From Lichenifustis flavocetrariae (GTDB lineage: Bacteria; Pseudomonadota; Alphaproteobacteria; Rhizobiales; Beijerinckiaceae), in the NCBI RefSeq assembly GCF_026130545.1, contig NZ_JAMOIM010000007.1, forward strand, positions 124,001-188,000: DNA of 64,000 bases. Reading direction: 5' to 3'. The notes below the pieces were generated by a model that saw only the letters and a program-made list of their open reading frames with translations, was not told the origin of the DNA and ran no database searches. Positions within the stretch are counted from its first letter, which is position 1, and each line of letters starts with the position of its first letter. The position numbers were made by a program, and so were the translations under genes. This document shows positions 1-7,671 of this stretch, in pieces.

Positions 1-167
1 TCCGACGGCATGAGACCGCCCGGACCAACGTCGCCGCTGGTGATCATATGCTTCAGCCGATCGAAGACCTCATCGGACAATTTGCGGCGGGTGATGGGTT
101 CGATGGCGGGAAGCACGCGGGGCCAAACCTCAGCCTGGATCGGAGATGATACCAGCATCTCTCCCAT
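1..167 (-). CDS. GntR-family transcriptional regulator, N-terminal fragment at window edge
   Basis: Only the first 55 codons are in the window; the frame runs off at base 1. The protein starts MGEMLVSSPIQAEVW and then shows RRKLSDEVFDRLKHMI followed by a G..GP.G..MPSE pattern, which is the first helix and turn of the GntR winged-helix DNA-binding domain. An alternative ATG lies three codons downstream (base 158). It is on the same strand as the complete GntR/FCD regulator that starts further right, so two regulators of one family are adjacent. Effector domain and target are unknown because the C-terminal part is missing. Confidence 0.72.
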   Translation of the reverse strand, partial: MGEMLVSSPIQAEVWPRVLPAIEPITRRKLSDEVFDRLKHMITSGDVGPGGLMPS

Positions 168-262
168 ACTCCCCCAAACGTGGTCTCGCGAAGCGATTTC
201 ATCTTGGCGACCGACCTGCCCGGTGCTTCACGCTTCAAACCGACGCTCTCCGTCGTGGCGGG

Positions 263-958
263 TCAGAGCTCGATGCCATAACGTCGCGCGGCCGCCCGGA
301 TGTGGTTTCGCATGGAGGTTTCTGCGCCCAAGCTGTCCCGTGCGGCGATGCGGTCGCACACCTCTTCATGCTCGCGCAATGTGTCGCCCAAGCGGATGCG
401 GAGCGTCATGGGCAGTCTCTGTGTCTCCACCATCATGTCACGCACTGGTCGATACATGCCGGCCAGGACGGGATTTGCCGCCAGGTCGAAGATACTATCG
501 TGGAAGACGGCATCCGCAGCCGCCATGGCCGGGATGTCATCCGCCGCGAGCGCATTGCGCATGGCCTCTGTCGCGGCTTTAAGTCGTGCGGCTCCGGGCT
601 CGTCACAACGCAGGGCGGCAAGGCGGGCCGCGTGGCTCTCGAGCCCCTCGCGCGCCTCGTAGACATCTCGTGGCGAGCAGCGTTCTGAGAACCGCCACAA
701 AGGGGCGCGGTCCGTGACCTGGTTGACGTAGACGCCGCTGCCGATACGAACTTTGACCAGTCCCATCACTTCGAGAACGGAGATCGCCTCGCGGAGTGAC
801 GGCCGACTCACACCGAGTTTTTCGGCGAGGTCGCGCTGGGAGGGCAGCTTGTCCCCGGGTCTCAGTCCGCCCCTCAGGATCAGGGCTTGCAGATGGTCGG
901 ACACAGCGCGTGAGACGAGTGGCCGCTCGCCCTGAAACGGCTCAACCACGGGATCCAT
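263..958 (-). CDS. FadR/FCD-subfamily GntR transcriptional regulator
   Basis: About 231 residues, normal for the FCD group of GntR repressors. Residues 17-82 form the winged helix (VSRAVSDHLQALILRGGLRPG, then LPSQRDLAEKLGVSRPSLRE and a wing GSGVYV). The rest is the all-helical FCD ligand domain, with the usual His/Asp/Arg metal-site pattern suggested by FHDSIFDLAANP and the REHEEVCDRI segment. I chose ATG 958 because AAGGG stands upstream of it; an upstream ATG at 991 has no ribosome site. It is divergent from the amino-acid-type ABC transporter operon, which it probably represses until a small carboxylate effector binds. Confidence 0.85.
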   Translation of the reverse strand: MDPVVEPFQGERPLVSRAVSDHLQALILRGGLRPGDKLPSQRDLAEKLGVSRPSLREAISVLEVMGLVKVRIGSGVYVNQVTDRAPLWRFSERCSPRDVYEAREGLESHAARLAALRCDEPGAARLKAATEAMRNALAADDIPAMAAADAVFHDSIFDLAANPVLAGMYRPVRDMMVETQRLPMTLRIRLGDTLREHEEVCDRIAARDSLGAETSMRNHIRAAARRYGIEL

Positions 959-1110
959 CTTGAACCCTTTTGGGGGCAAATCGAAGGTCATTTGGGGAAG
1001 TTGCTTGGATGTTGAGCGTTGTGCACGCTTTTTCCGCCTCGCATCACAGTTGCGGTCAAGATCGCACCCGTTGCGCGCTTGCGCGATTCAGATCGATCCG
1101 TCACCTTAGA

Positions 1111-1123
1111 TTGGTCAAACCGG
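1111..1123. promoter_or_regulatory. Candidate FadR-type operator in divergent GntR/ABC-transporter region
   Basis: TTGGTCAAACCGG matches the TTGGT-N3-ACC half of the consensus known for several FCD-type GntR regulators (PdhR/LldR-like TTGGTnnnACCAA). It is followed directly by a looser partner TCTGGCCAG, so 1111-1132 is an imperfect palindrome centred on ACCGGT. It lies about 40 bp before the start of the binding-protein gene, where a repressor would block transcription. Assignment to the neighbouring regulator is inferred from position. Confidence 0.45.
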
Positions 1124-1163
1124 TCTGGCCAGATGTGAGACGGCCTTCAAGCAGGAGTGCTGC

Positions 1164-1976
1164 ATGTTCCGAGTGAATGTTTCAGAATGGTTGCGGCGGC
1201 GAGTTGTCGGAGTCGCCGCGCTGTCGCTCGGCCTTGGCGTTTCGGTCACTGCCCATGCGGCGGACATGAAGGTCGGGGCCAATATCGGAAACGTGCCGTG
1301 GGAGTTCCAGGACGCCAAGGGTGAAACGGTCGGTTTTGAGGTCGACCTCGTCAAGGAGATCGGCAAGCGTCTCGGAATGGACGTGACCTTCGTCAACATT
1401 CCCTTCACGGGCCTGTTCGCCGCCGTGCAGTCCGGCCAGATCGACGCTGCGGTATCGTCCATCACCATCACCAAGAAGCGGCTCGAGAGCGTCGCCTTCG
1501 CCCAGCCCTATTATGACAGCGACCAGTCGCTGACCGTGAAAGCCGACTCGGGGATCACGAGCCTCAAGGGCATGAGCGGCAAGGTCGCAGGCGTCGACAC
1601 CGGATCGACCGGTGACATGTGGGCCACCAAGCACATGGACGAGACGAAGATCAGCGACATCCGCAAATACGAGGGGCTTTCGCCCGCGATGCTCGACCTC
1701 GCGGCCGGCCGCATCGACGGCTACATCAGCGACATCCCGGCGCTGCAATATTACGTCAAGGACAAGCCGACCTACAAAGTGGTCGAGCGCATTCCAACAG
1801 GCGAGCAATATTCGATCATGATGGCGAAGGGCAGCCCGCTGCTGCCGAAGGTCAATGACGAGATCACCAAGCTCAAGGACGAAGGCTTCATCGCCAAGCT
1901 CCACGAGAAGTGGTTCGGCGCCAAGCCGGAAGCCACGACCTCGACGGTGATGAAGGCGGAGATGCCGAAGCTCTGA
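1164..1976 (+). CDS. Amino-acid-type ABC transporter substrate-binding protein
   Basis: 270 residues, family SBP_bac_3 (periplasmic binding protein of the polar amino acid uptake family). A Sec signal peptide covers residues 1-32 (Arg-rich n-region, hydrophobic core, cleavage after AHA). The mature part shows the family blocks GFEVDLVKEIGKRLGM, FTGLFAAVQSGQIDAAVSSI and ITKKRLESVAFAQPYY. GGAG stands 8 bases before the ATG. It is the first gene of an operon with a permease and ATPase, and a stable hairpin follows its stop codon. The ligand cannot be told from sequence; neighbours suggest a nitrogenous compound. Confidence 0.93.
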   Translation: MFRVNVSEWLRRRVVGVAALSLGLGVSVTAHAADMKVGANIGNVPWEFQDAKGETVGFEVDLVKEIGKRLGMDVTFVNIPFTGLFAAVQSGQIDAAVSSITITKKRLESVAFAQPYYDSDQSLTVKADSGITSLKGMSGKVAGVDTGSTGDMWATKHMDETKISDIRKYEGLSPAMLDLAAGRIDGYISDIPALQYYVKDKPTYKVVERIPTGEQYSIMMAKGSPLLPKVNDEITKLKDEGFIAKLHEKWFGAKPEATTSTVMKAEMPKL

Positions 1977-1986
1977 GGCTTTGAGC

Positions 1987-2016
1987 CTCCCTTCTTCCAC
2001 CTGTGGGAGAAGGGAG
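1987..2016 (+). other. Intercistronic hairpin between binding-protein and permease genes
   Basis: A 14-bp inverted repeat (CTCCCTTCTTCCAC and GTGGGAGAAGGGAG, 2-base loop, one wobble) lies 10 bases after the binding-protein stop and 35 bases before the permease start. Such REP-like hairpins commonly protect the upstream message so that the periplasmic protein is made in excess over the membrane subunits. Its sequence resembles one hairpin of the larger mosaic repeats at 35713, 39622 and 61936. Confidence 0.6.
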
Positions 2017-2050
2017 CACCGGCAACGCCTCGTTCGAAACAATTGCCCTC

Positions 2051-2722
2051 ATGTCGATCTTTGACACATTCCTGAACTGGTCCGTCTTCGTCGAATCGCT
2101 GCCGGCCCTGCTGCGCGGTCTCTGGATCACGGTCGGCCTCGGGCTGACCTCCATCGTCCTCGGGCTCGCGGGCGGTCTCCTGCTCGTGATGCTGCGGCTC
2201 TACGGGGGGCTGCCGATGTCGCCGCTCGCCATCGGGTATATCGACGTGTTCCGCTCGGTGCCGGTTCTGGTGCTGCTCATCGTCATCTATTACGCCCTGC
2301 CCTTCGTCGGCATCCGGCTGTCGCCATTCTGGGCCGCCACGACGGCATTGAGCCTGGTTTCCGCCGCCTATTCGGCCGAAATCCTGCGGGCCGGCATCGA
2401 GGGCGTGCCGAAAGGGCAGTTCGAAGCGGCGCGCGCCATCGGCCTGAGCTCGATTCGCCAGATGACCGACATCGTTCTGCCCCAGGCCGTCAAGCTCGTG
2501 ATCCCGCCGCTGACGTCGAACTCCATCAATGTCATGAAGGACACGGCGCTGGCCTCCGTGGTGGCGATGCCGGACCTGCTGAAACAGGCCACCCAGGCCC
2601 AGGCGCTGGCCGCCAATCCGACACCGCTGATCGGCGCCGCCGTGATCTACGTCATCTTGCTTCTCCCGTTCGTGCGCTCGGTCGGGCTCCTCGAAAACCG
2701 CCTCAACCGGCGGGCGCGATGA
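2051..2722 (+). CDS. Amino-acid-type ABC transporter permease
   Basis: 223 residues, HisM/GlnP-type inner-membrane permease. Hydrophobic segments run from about residue 20 ([20 protein letters not shown]) to the C-terminus. The EAA cytoplasmic loop for the ATPase is visible as [17 protein letters not shown] start at ATG 2051 ([10 protein letters not shown]) rather than an in-frame start at 2003 because the latter would begin inside the intercistronic hairpin. Its stop overlaps the start of the ATPase gene by 4 bases, indicating translational coupling. Confidence 0.92.
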   Translation: MSIFDTFLNWSVFVESLPALLRGLWITVGLGLTSIVLGLAGGLLLVMLRLYGGLPMSPLAIGYIDVFRSVPVLVLLIVIYYALPFVGIRLSPFWAATTALSLVSAAYSAEILRAGIEGVPKGQFEAARAIGLSSIRQMTDIVLPQAVKLVIPPLTSNSINVMKDTALASVVAMPDLLKQATQAQALAANPTPLIGAAVIYVILLLPFVRSVGLLENRLNRRAR

Positions 2723-3456
2723 TGGCGTCGATCATCAGCCTGCGCGGCGTGAGCAAATATTTCGGCCACTTCCGGGCGCTCGACGATGTGACACTGGATG
2801 TCATGGCGGGCGAGACCCTTGTGGTGATCGGCCCCTCGGGATCGGGCAAGTCCACGCTGATCCGCTGCATCAACCGCCTGGAAACGCACGACGCCGGCGA
2901 CATCGTGGTCGACGGCTTCACGGTCGGCGACACCCGCCAACTCGCGACGATCCGCGCCGAAACCGGCATGGTATTCCAGAACTTCAACCTGTTCCCGCAC
3001 ATGAGCGTGTTGCGTAATGTGGCGCTCGGACCCGTGCGGGTGCGCGGGCTTTCCTGGGTGGAGGCAGAGGCGCGCGCCCGCAAGCTGCTGGTCCGCGTCG
3101 GTCTCGAGGCTCACGTCGCGAAATACCCGACCCAGCTCTCGGGAGGGCAGCAACAGCGCGTCGGCATCGCCCGCGCGCTCGCCATGGAACCCAAGGTCCT
3201 GCTGTTCGACGAACCCACGTCGGCGCTCGATCCCGAAATGGTCGGTGAGGTCCTGGACGTGATGCAGGGGCTCGCCCGCACCGGCGTCACCATGGTGGTG
3301 GTAACCCATGAGATGGGTTTCGCGCGCCGCGTCGCCGACCGTATCCTGTTTATGTGCGAAGGCCGGATCGTCGAACAGGGACCGCCGACCACGCTCTTCG
3401 ACACGCCGCAGGACCCGCGCTTACGGGGCTTCCTGCAGGCCGTGCTGTCACACTAG
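2719..3456 (+). CDS. Amino-acid-type ABC transporter ATP-binding protein
   Basis: 245 residues, GlnQ/HisP family. Walker A is GPSGSGKST near residue 40, the Q-loop follows at [12 protein letters not shown], the signature is [16 protein letters not shown], and Walker B plus the D-loop is [14 protein letters not shown]; the switch His is in [15 protein letters not shown] start overlaps the permease stop. It energises uptake of the ligand bound by the upstream binding protein. Confidence 0.95.
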   Translation: MMASIISLRGVSKYFGHFRALDDVTLDVMAGETLVVIGPSGSGKSTLIRCINRLETHDAGDIVVDGFTVGDTRQLATIRAETGMVFQNFNLFPHMSVLRNVALGPVRVRGLSWVEAEARARKLLVRVGLEAHVAKYPTQLSGGQQQRVGIARALAMEPKVLLFDEPTSALDPEMVGEVLDVMQGLARTGVTMVVVTHEMGFARRVADRILFMCEGRIVEQGPPTTLFDTPQDPRLRGFLQAVLSH

Positions 3457-3463
3457 GCGCGCC

Positions 3464-3994
3464 ATGATCGCTCTGACGTCCCGGCCGCTCGAAGCGGACG
3501 CGTTTGCGCCGTTCGGTACGGTCATTGCCTTCGAGTCGGCGGCAGCTCGCCTGGTCAATGAAGGCACGGCGCTGCGGGCCGACGCGTGCGCCCTGTTCGA
3601 ATACGCCTCCGGGACCGAGCCCGTGCTGGCGCTCTACCGCGCCACCCCGAAGACCCTGCCCCTGCGGTTGACGCTGTTCGAGCGACATCCCTTGTCGGCG
3701 CAAACCTTCGTGTCGCTCAGCGTGCCGCGCTTTCTCGTGGTTGTGGCGCCGCGCGGCGCCGACGGTCTCCCGGTGGCCGCCGCCGCGCAAGTCTTTGTGG
3801 GCTTGGCCGGCATGGGCGTGAGCTACCGCTCGAACCAGTGGCACATGCCGATTATGGCGCTCGGGACCGGCGGCGACCTTCTCATGTTGATGGCCGAGCA
3901 CGGCACCACCGAGGATTGCATCGAACACCGGCTCGCCGTGCCGCTGCTCATCCAAGACGACGTCTCTTCCGAAAGAACACCCTATGGCGCTTGA
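3464..3994 (+). CDS. Ureidoglycolate-lyase-family protein (AllA-like)
   Basis: 176 residues, the usual length of the AllA family (ureidoglycolate amidohydrolase/lyase, cupin-like fold). Typical blocks are LEADAFAPFGTVI at the N-terminus and, near the C-terminus, WHMPIMALGTGGDLLMLM followed by GTTEDCIEHRL. In the classical pathway this enzyme releases urea and glyoxylate from ureidoglycolate, but no other allantoin gene is nearby, so the true substrate may be a related ureido or carbamoyl compound. It starts 7 bases after the ATPase stop, in the same operon, and overlaps the following gene by 11 bases. Confidence 0.8.
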   Translation: MIALTSRPLEADAFAPFGTVIAFESAAARLVNEGTALRADACALFEYASGTEPVLALYRATPKTLPLRLTLFERHPLSAQTFVSLSVPRFLVVVAPRGADGLPVAAAAQVFVGLAGMGVSYRSNQWHMPIMALGTGGDLLMLMAEHGTTEDCIEHRLAVPLLIQDDVSSERTPYGA

Positions 3995-5198
3995 TCTCGA
4001 CTATGTCCGAAGCCAGTTTCCAGCGCTCGCTGACGGCTTCGCGTATTTCGACAATGCCGGTGGCTCGCTCGTGCTCGGCACAGTGGCCGACCGGGTGCGC
4101 GACTATCTGCTCACCACGAGCGTGCAGACCGGCGCGAGCTATCCGCAATCGCAGCGCGCCGTGGAGCGGCTCCGCGAGGCCCGACAACGTATCGCGCTGC
4201 TCCTCAACGCGGCCCAGCCCGAGGAGATCGTGCTTGGCCCCTCGACCACCGTGCTGTGCCAGTTCCTGGCCCGTGCCATGGAAGGGCGGCTTCAGCCGGG
4301 CGACGAGGTCGTGGTCACGGACTTCGACCATGAATCGAACATCGGTCCCTGGCGGCGCCTGGAAGAGCGCGGGATCGTCATCAAGACCTGGAGCCTCGAC
4401 CCGGAGACGCTGACGATCGATCTCGACGCGCTCGATGCGTTGATGAGCGAGCGCACCCGGCTCGTCGCCGTGACCCACACGTCGAACATCCTCGGCACCA
4501 TTCATCCGGTGGCCGAAATCGCCCGCAGGGTTCACGCGCGCGGCGCCGAGATCGTGGTCGATGCCGTCGCCTACGCGCCGCATCGCGCGGTCGATGTGCA
4601 GGCCTGGGACGTCGATTACTACGTGTTCAGCTTCTACAAGACCTATGGGCCGCATTTCGCGGTGCTGTACGGCAAATATGACAAGCTGCTGGAGCTCGAC
4701 GGCCTGTACCATTACTTCTACGGCCGCGACAAAGTCCCGGCGAAGCTCGAACCCGGCAACACCAATTACGAACTCGCCTGGGGCGCGGCCGGCATCGTCG
4801 ATTATCTCGACACGCTTGGAGGCACGACCGGTGATCGGGCCGCCCTCACTCGCGCCTTCGAGGCCATTGCGGTTCATGAGGCGACGCTTGCGGAGCGGCT
4901 TCTCGGCTATCTGCGCAGCCGCAATGACACGCGTATCATCGGGCTGCGCACCAGCGATGCGGCCCAACGCGTGCCGACGATCGCCTTCAAGATCGAGGGA
5001 CGCGACTCGGCCGCGATCGTGCGCGAGACAGACCGCCATGCCGTCGGGATCCGCTTCGGCGACTTCCATTCACGACGGCTGATCGAACATCTTGGCCTTG
5101 CCGAGAACAACGGCGTCGTGCGGGTGTCGATGGTCCATTACAACACGCTCGATGAAGTCGATCGGTTGATCGGCGGCCTCGATCGCGCGCTGCAGTAA
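3984..5198 (+). CDS. PLP-dependent class V aminotransferase / cysteine-desulfurase-like protein
   Basis: 404 residues, fold type I PLP enzyme of the cysteine-desulfurase-like subgroup. Visible features: YFDNAGGSL at residues 20-28, phosphate-binding and PLP-stacking region DHESNIGPWR, the PLP aspartate in VDAVAYAPHRAVDV, and the Schiff-base lysine in FSFYKTYGPH. The mobile loop cysteine of SufS/IscS-type desulfurases is not evident, so a desulfurase role is not supported; lyase or aminotransferase chemistry on an amino acid is more likely. It is the last gene of the transporter operon, translationally coupled to the AllA-like gene. Confidence 0.85.
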   Translation: MALDLDYVRSQFPALADGFAYFDNAGGSLVLGTVADRVRDYLLTTSVQTGASYPQSQRAVERLREARQRIALLLNAAQPEEIVLGPSTTVLCQFLARAMEGRLQPGDEVVVTDFDHESNIGPWRRLEERGIVIKTWSLDPETLTIDLDALDALMSERTRLVAVTHTSNILGTIHPVAEIARRVHARGAEIVVDAVAYAPHRAVDVQAWDVDYYVFSFYKTYGPHFAVLYGKYDKLLELDGLYHYFYGRDKVPAKLEPGNTNYELAWGAAGIVDYLDTLGGTTGDRAALTRAFEAIAVHEATLAERLLGYLRSRNDTRIIGLRTSDAAQRVPTIAFKIEGRDSAAIVRETDRHAVGIRFGDFHSRRLIEHLGLAENNGVVRVSMVHYNTLDEVDRLIGGLDRALQ

Positions 5199-5222
5199 GC
5201 ACCCGAGTTTCTCCGAGATCGA

Positions 5223-5243
5223 AGCGGGTTTTGGCGACCCGCT
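5223..5243. terminator. Hairpin between convergent genes, possible bidirectional terminator
   Basis: AGCGGG and CCCGCT flank a 9-base loop in the 54-base gap between the stop of the PLP-enzyme gene (plus) and the stop of the chaperonin gene (minus). There is no clear U-tract on either strand, so intrinsic termination is only suggested by position. Confidence 0.35.
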
Positions 5244-5252
5244 CCGCTTCCG

Positions 5253-6881
5253 TCACAGCAGTTCCGCGCCGCCGCCCAGCGCCGGACCGGAGGTGGGGTC
5301 GTAATTGTCGGGCTTCTTGGCGATCAGGGTTTGCGTCGTCAGAATCAGGCCTGCGACTGATGCGGCGTTCCGGATCGCGCTATAGGTGACTTTCACGGGA
5401 TCGATGATGCCGGCGCTCATCATGTCGACCGAGCCGCCCGTCCGGGCGTCGAGACCGTGGCCATTGTGGCTCTTGGCCACTTTCGTGACCTCGCTCTCGC
5501 CGTTCAAGCCGCAATTCGCGGCGATGTAGAACAGCGGGCGGCTGAGCGAGCGCTGCAGCAACTCGGCGCCCTGCCGGGTGCTGCCGTCGAGCGTGCCGAT
5601 CAGCGCGTCGAGATGCGGCGCGATCTTCAGCATGGCGACGCCCCCACCCGCTACGATCCCTTCCTCGATGGCGGCACGGGTCGCATTGATCGAATCCTCG
5701 ATCAGCTGCGTGCGGCGCTTCTGCTCGACCGGCGTCGCGCCGCCCGCCATGATGATCGCGGTGCCGCCCGACAGCTTGGCGATGCGCTCCTGGAACTTGT
5801 CGCGCTCGATGTTCTCCGGCGCGGCATCGTATTGGCGCATCACCTGTTCGCGGCGCGCCGCGACCGTCTTGGGCTTACCGTTGCCGGCCGTGATCAGTGT
5901 CTTCGACGAGGAGATCCGTACCTGCCGGGCGCTGCCGAGATCGGCCAGTTCGGCCTTTTCGATCTTGCCGCCGAGGTCACGCGAGATCACCCGGCCACCC
6001 GTCGTGATCGCGATATCCTCCAGCATGGCCTTGCGCCAATGGCCATATTCCGGCGGATGGATCGCCGCGACCGGAATGCCGGTCTTCTCGCGCCGGGCGA
6101 GCAGCTGCATGATGACCGGCGGGGCGATCTCCTCGGCGATGAGGAGCAACGGGCGGCCGCTCTTCTCGATGAGGGAGAAGACGCCCGCGAGTTCCTCCAT
6201 GCTCTGGATCTTGTGGTCCGTCATCAGAATGTAGGGTGCGTCCAGCACCGCCTGCATGCGTTCGACGTCGGTCACCATGTGGTGGGACAGGTAGCCCCGC
6301 TCGAAGGCCATTCCTTCAACGACTTCAAGCGTCGTCTCGACCGTATTGCCGAACTCGACCGCCACGATACCTTGATTGCCGGCGCGCTCGAAGGCCTCGG
6401 CCACCAGGGCGCCCAGCTTGGCATCATTCGCCGCGATGCTGGCAATGGCACGCAGTCCCTTGGCTCCGTCGAGGCTTTTGGCGGATTGTTTCAAAGCCGC
6501 GATGATTTCGGTGACGGCGCGATCGAGCCCTTCGACGAGTTCGACCGGGTTGGCGCCGGCGGCGAGGCATTGCAGGCCGCCTTGCACCAGCACATCGGCC
6601 AGCACCGTGGCCGTGGTGGTGCCGTCGCCCGCGACCTCGTTGGTCTGTTTGGAAACCTCGCGCAGCACCTGGGCGCCCATATTCTCGAACGGGCATTCGA
6701 GCTCGATCTCGCTCGCGATGCTGACGCCATCGCGGGACACGATCGGCGTGCCGATCGGCCGATCGATGATGGCGTTCATGCCGCGCGGCCCGAGCGTGCC
6801 CCGGACCGCGCGGGCCATCTTGGCGACACCGCGGCCGAGCGCCTTGCGGGCCTCATCATCGTGCAACATGATATTGGGCAT
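5253..6881 (-). CDS. mimG: GroEL-like chaperonin of the monooxygenase cluster (MimG/PrmG-type)
   Basis: 542 residues, a divergent 60-kDa chaperonin. The nucleotide site is conserved (GDGTTTATVLA at 85-95; IEDSINATRAAIEEG; GIVAGGG). Unlike housekeeping GroEL it lacks the Gly-Gly-Met tail and ends PALGGGAELL. In mycobacterial mimABCD and rhodococcal/Gordonia prm clusters, a specific GroEL-like protein at this position is needed for folding of the hydroxylase large subunit; I infer the same role. It is the last gene of the minus-strand operon, 11 bases after the DUF59 gene. No groES homologue is next to it, so the co-chaperonin must come from elsewhere. Confidence 0.9.
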   Translation of the reverse strand: MPNIMLHDDEARKALGRGVAKMARAVRGTLGPRGMNAIIDRPIGTPIVSRDGVSIASEIELECPFENMGAQVLREVSKQTNEVAGDGTTTATVLADVLVQGGLQCLAAGANPVELVEGLDRAVTEIIAALKQSAKSLDGAKGLRAIASIAANDAKLGALVAEAFERAGNQGIVAVEFGNTVETTLEVVEGMAFERGYLSHHMVTDVERMQAVLDAPYILMTDHKIQSMEELAGVFSLIEKSGRPLLLIAEEIAPPVIMQLLARREKTGIPVAAIHPPEYGHWRKAMLEDIAITTGGRVISRDLGGKIEKAELADLGSARQVRISSSKTLITAGNGKPKTVAARREQVMRQYDAAPENIERDKFQERIAKLSGGTAIIMAGGATPVEQKRRTQLIEDSINATRAAIEEGIVAGGGVAMLKIAPHLDALIGTLDGSTRQGAELLQRSLSRPLFYIAANCGLNGESEVTKVAKSHNGHGLDARTGGSVDMMSAGIIDPVKVTYSAIRNAASVAGLILTTQTLIAKKPDNYDPTSGPALGGGAELL

Positions 6882-6892
6882 GGACCTGCTCC

Positions 6893-7666
6893 CTAATGAC
6901 AGCCCGTCGCGGAGGACACCGTCGCGGGCGTTCTTTGTCTAGGTGGAACGAAGGGGGTGTCGGTGTCGAAGCGCGCGGCCAGCAACCCTTTGCAGAGGGC
7001 GCTGTTGAATTCCGCATTGATGCCGACCCGGCGCAGATTGCGGAGATAGACGAGCAGCGTCTCCGGTTGCAGGCGGGCCCCATCGACATCGATGAACGCG
7101 AAGGCCTCGTCACGCATGGGGCCGACGACGGCACGGCGCTCGAAGTAACGCCGCACCAGCTTGGACGCCTCCGGCTCGAACGTGATTGCCTTCAGGCCGG
7201 CGATCGTCACCACGGCGATCCAGGACAGCGCAAAGCCGGCTTTCACCAGATGATCGATGAGCGCCGCCTGCCGGCGCTGGAACGCCTTGCGCAGGAACGT
7301 CCGACGGATGTCGTCGAGGTTGCCGTCGGCCTCGGCCCCGAAGGTGTCCTCGAACGATAGGCCCTTGGCGAGGCCCGCATTGATCGTGTCGGCATACATG
7401 TGTTCGCCGAGACGGACTTCGACGGACCGGACCCACGGCAGCGCCACCACGGCCGCCCGCATGTCGTCGGCCATCAGGAACGAGAAATTCGCGGCGCACC
7501 AGTAGGTCGGCAACCGGAACGCGACGGCGACGCGGTTCTCCGCGTCGACGGTGACGGAAGTCACGAACTGGAGATCCGTGACCGGCTCGTCGAGTTCCGG
7601 GTCGCTCACGCCATCGAGCTGTGCCCAGACCTCGGCTTCGCGCGCTGTGCGTTGGTGGCCCGGCAT
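6893..7666 (-). CDS. DUF59/MIP18-family protein of the monooxygenase cluster
   Basis: About 257 residues. The N-terminal 100 residues are a DUF59 (MIP18, iron-sulfur or metallocentre assembly) domain: VWAQLDGVSDPELDEPVTDL, then a V.V.FRLPTYWCAANF segment with the single conserved Cys of this group. The remainder is a domain known only from monooxygenase clusters. ATG 7666 has GGAG upstream; a GTG at 7675 overlaps the preceding stop as GTGA and is also possible. Probably helps install the di-iron or Fe-S centres, which is inference from the domain and its fixed place between amidohydrolase and chaperonin. Confidence 0.82.
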   Translation of the reverse strand: MPGHQRTAREAEVWAQLDGVSDPELDEPVTDLQFVTSVTVDAENRVAVAFRLPTYWCAANFSFLMADDMRAAVVALPWVRSVEVRLGEHMYADTINAGLAKGLSFEDTFGAEADGNLDDIRRTFLRKAFQRRQAALIDHLVKAGFALSWIAVVTIAGLKAITFEPEASKLVRRYFERRAVVGPMRDEAFAFIDVDGARLQPETLLVYLRNLRRVGINAEFNSALCKGLLAARFDTDTPFVPPRQRTPATVSSATGCH

Positions 7667-7671
7667 GGCGC

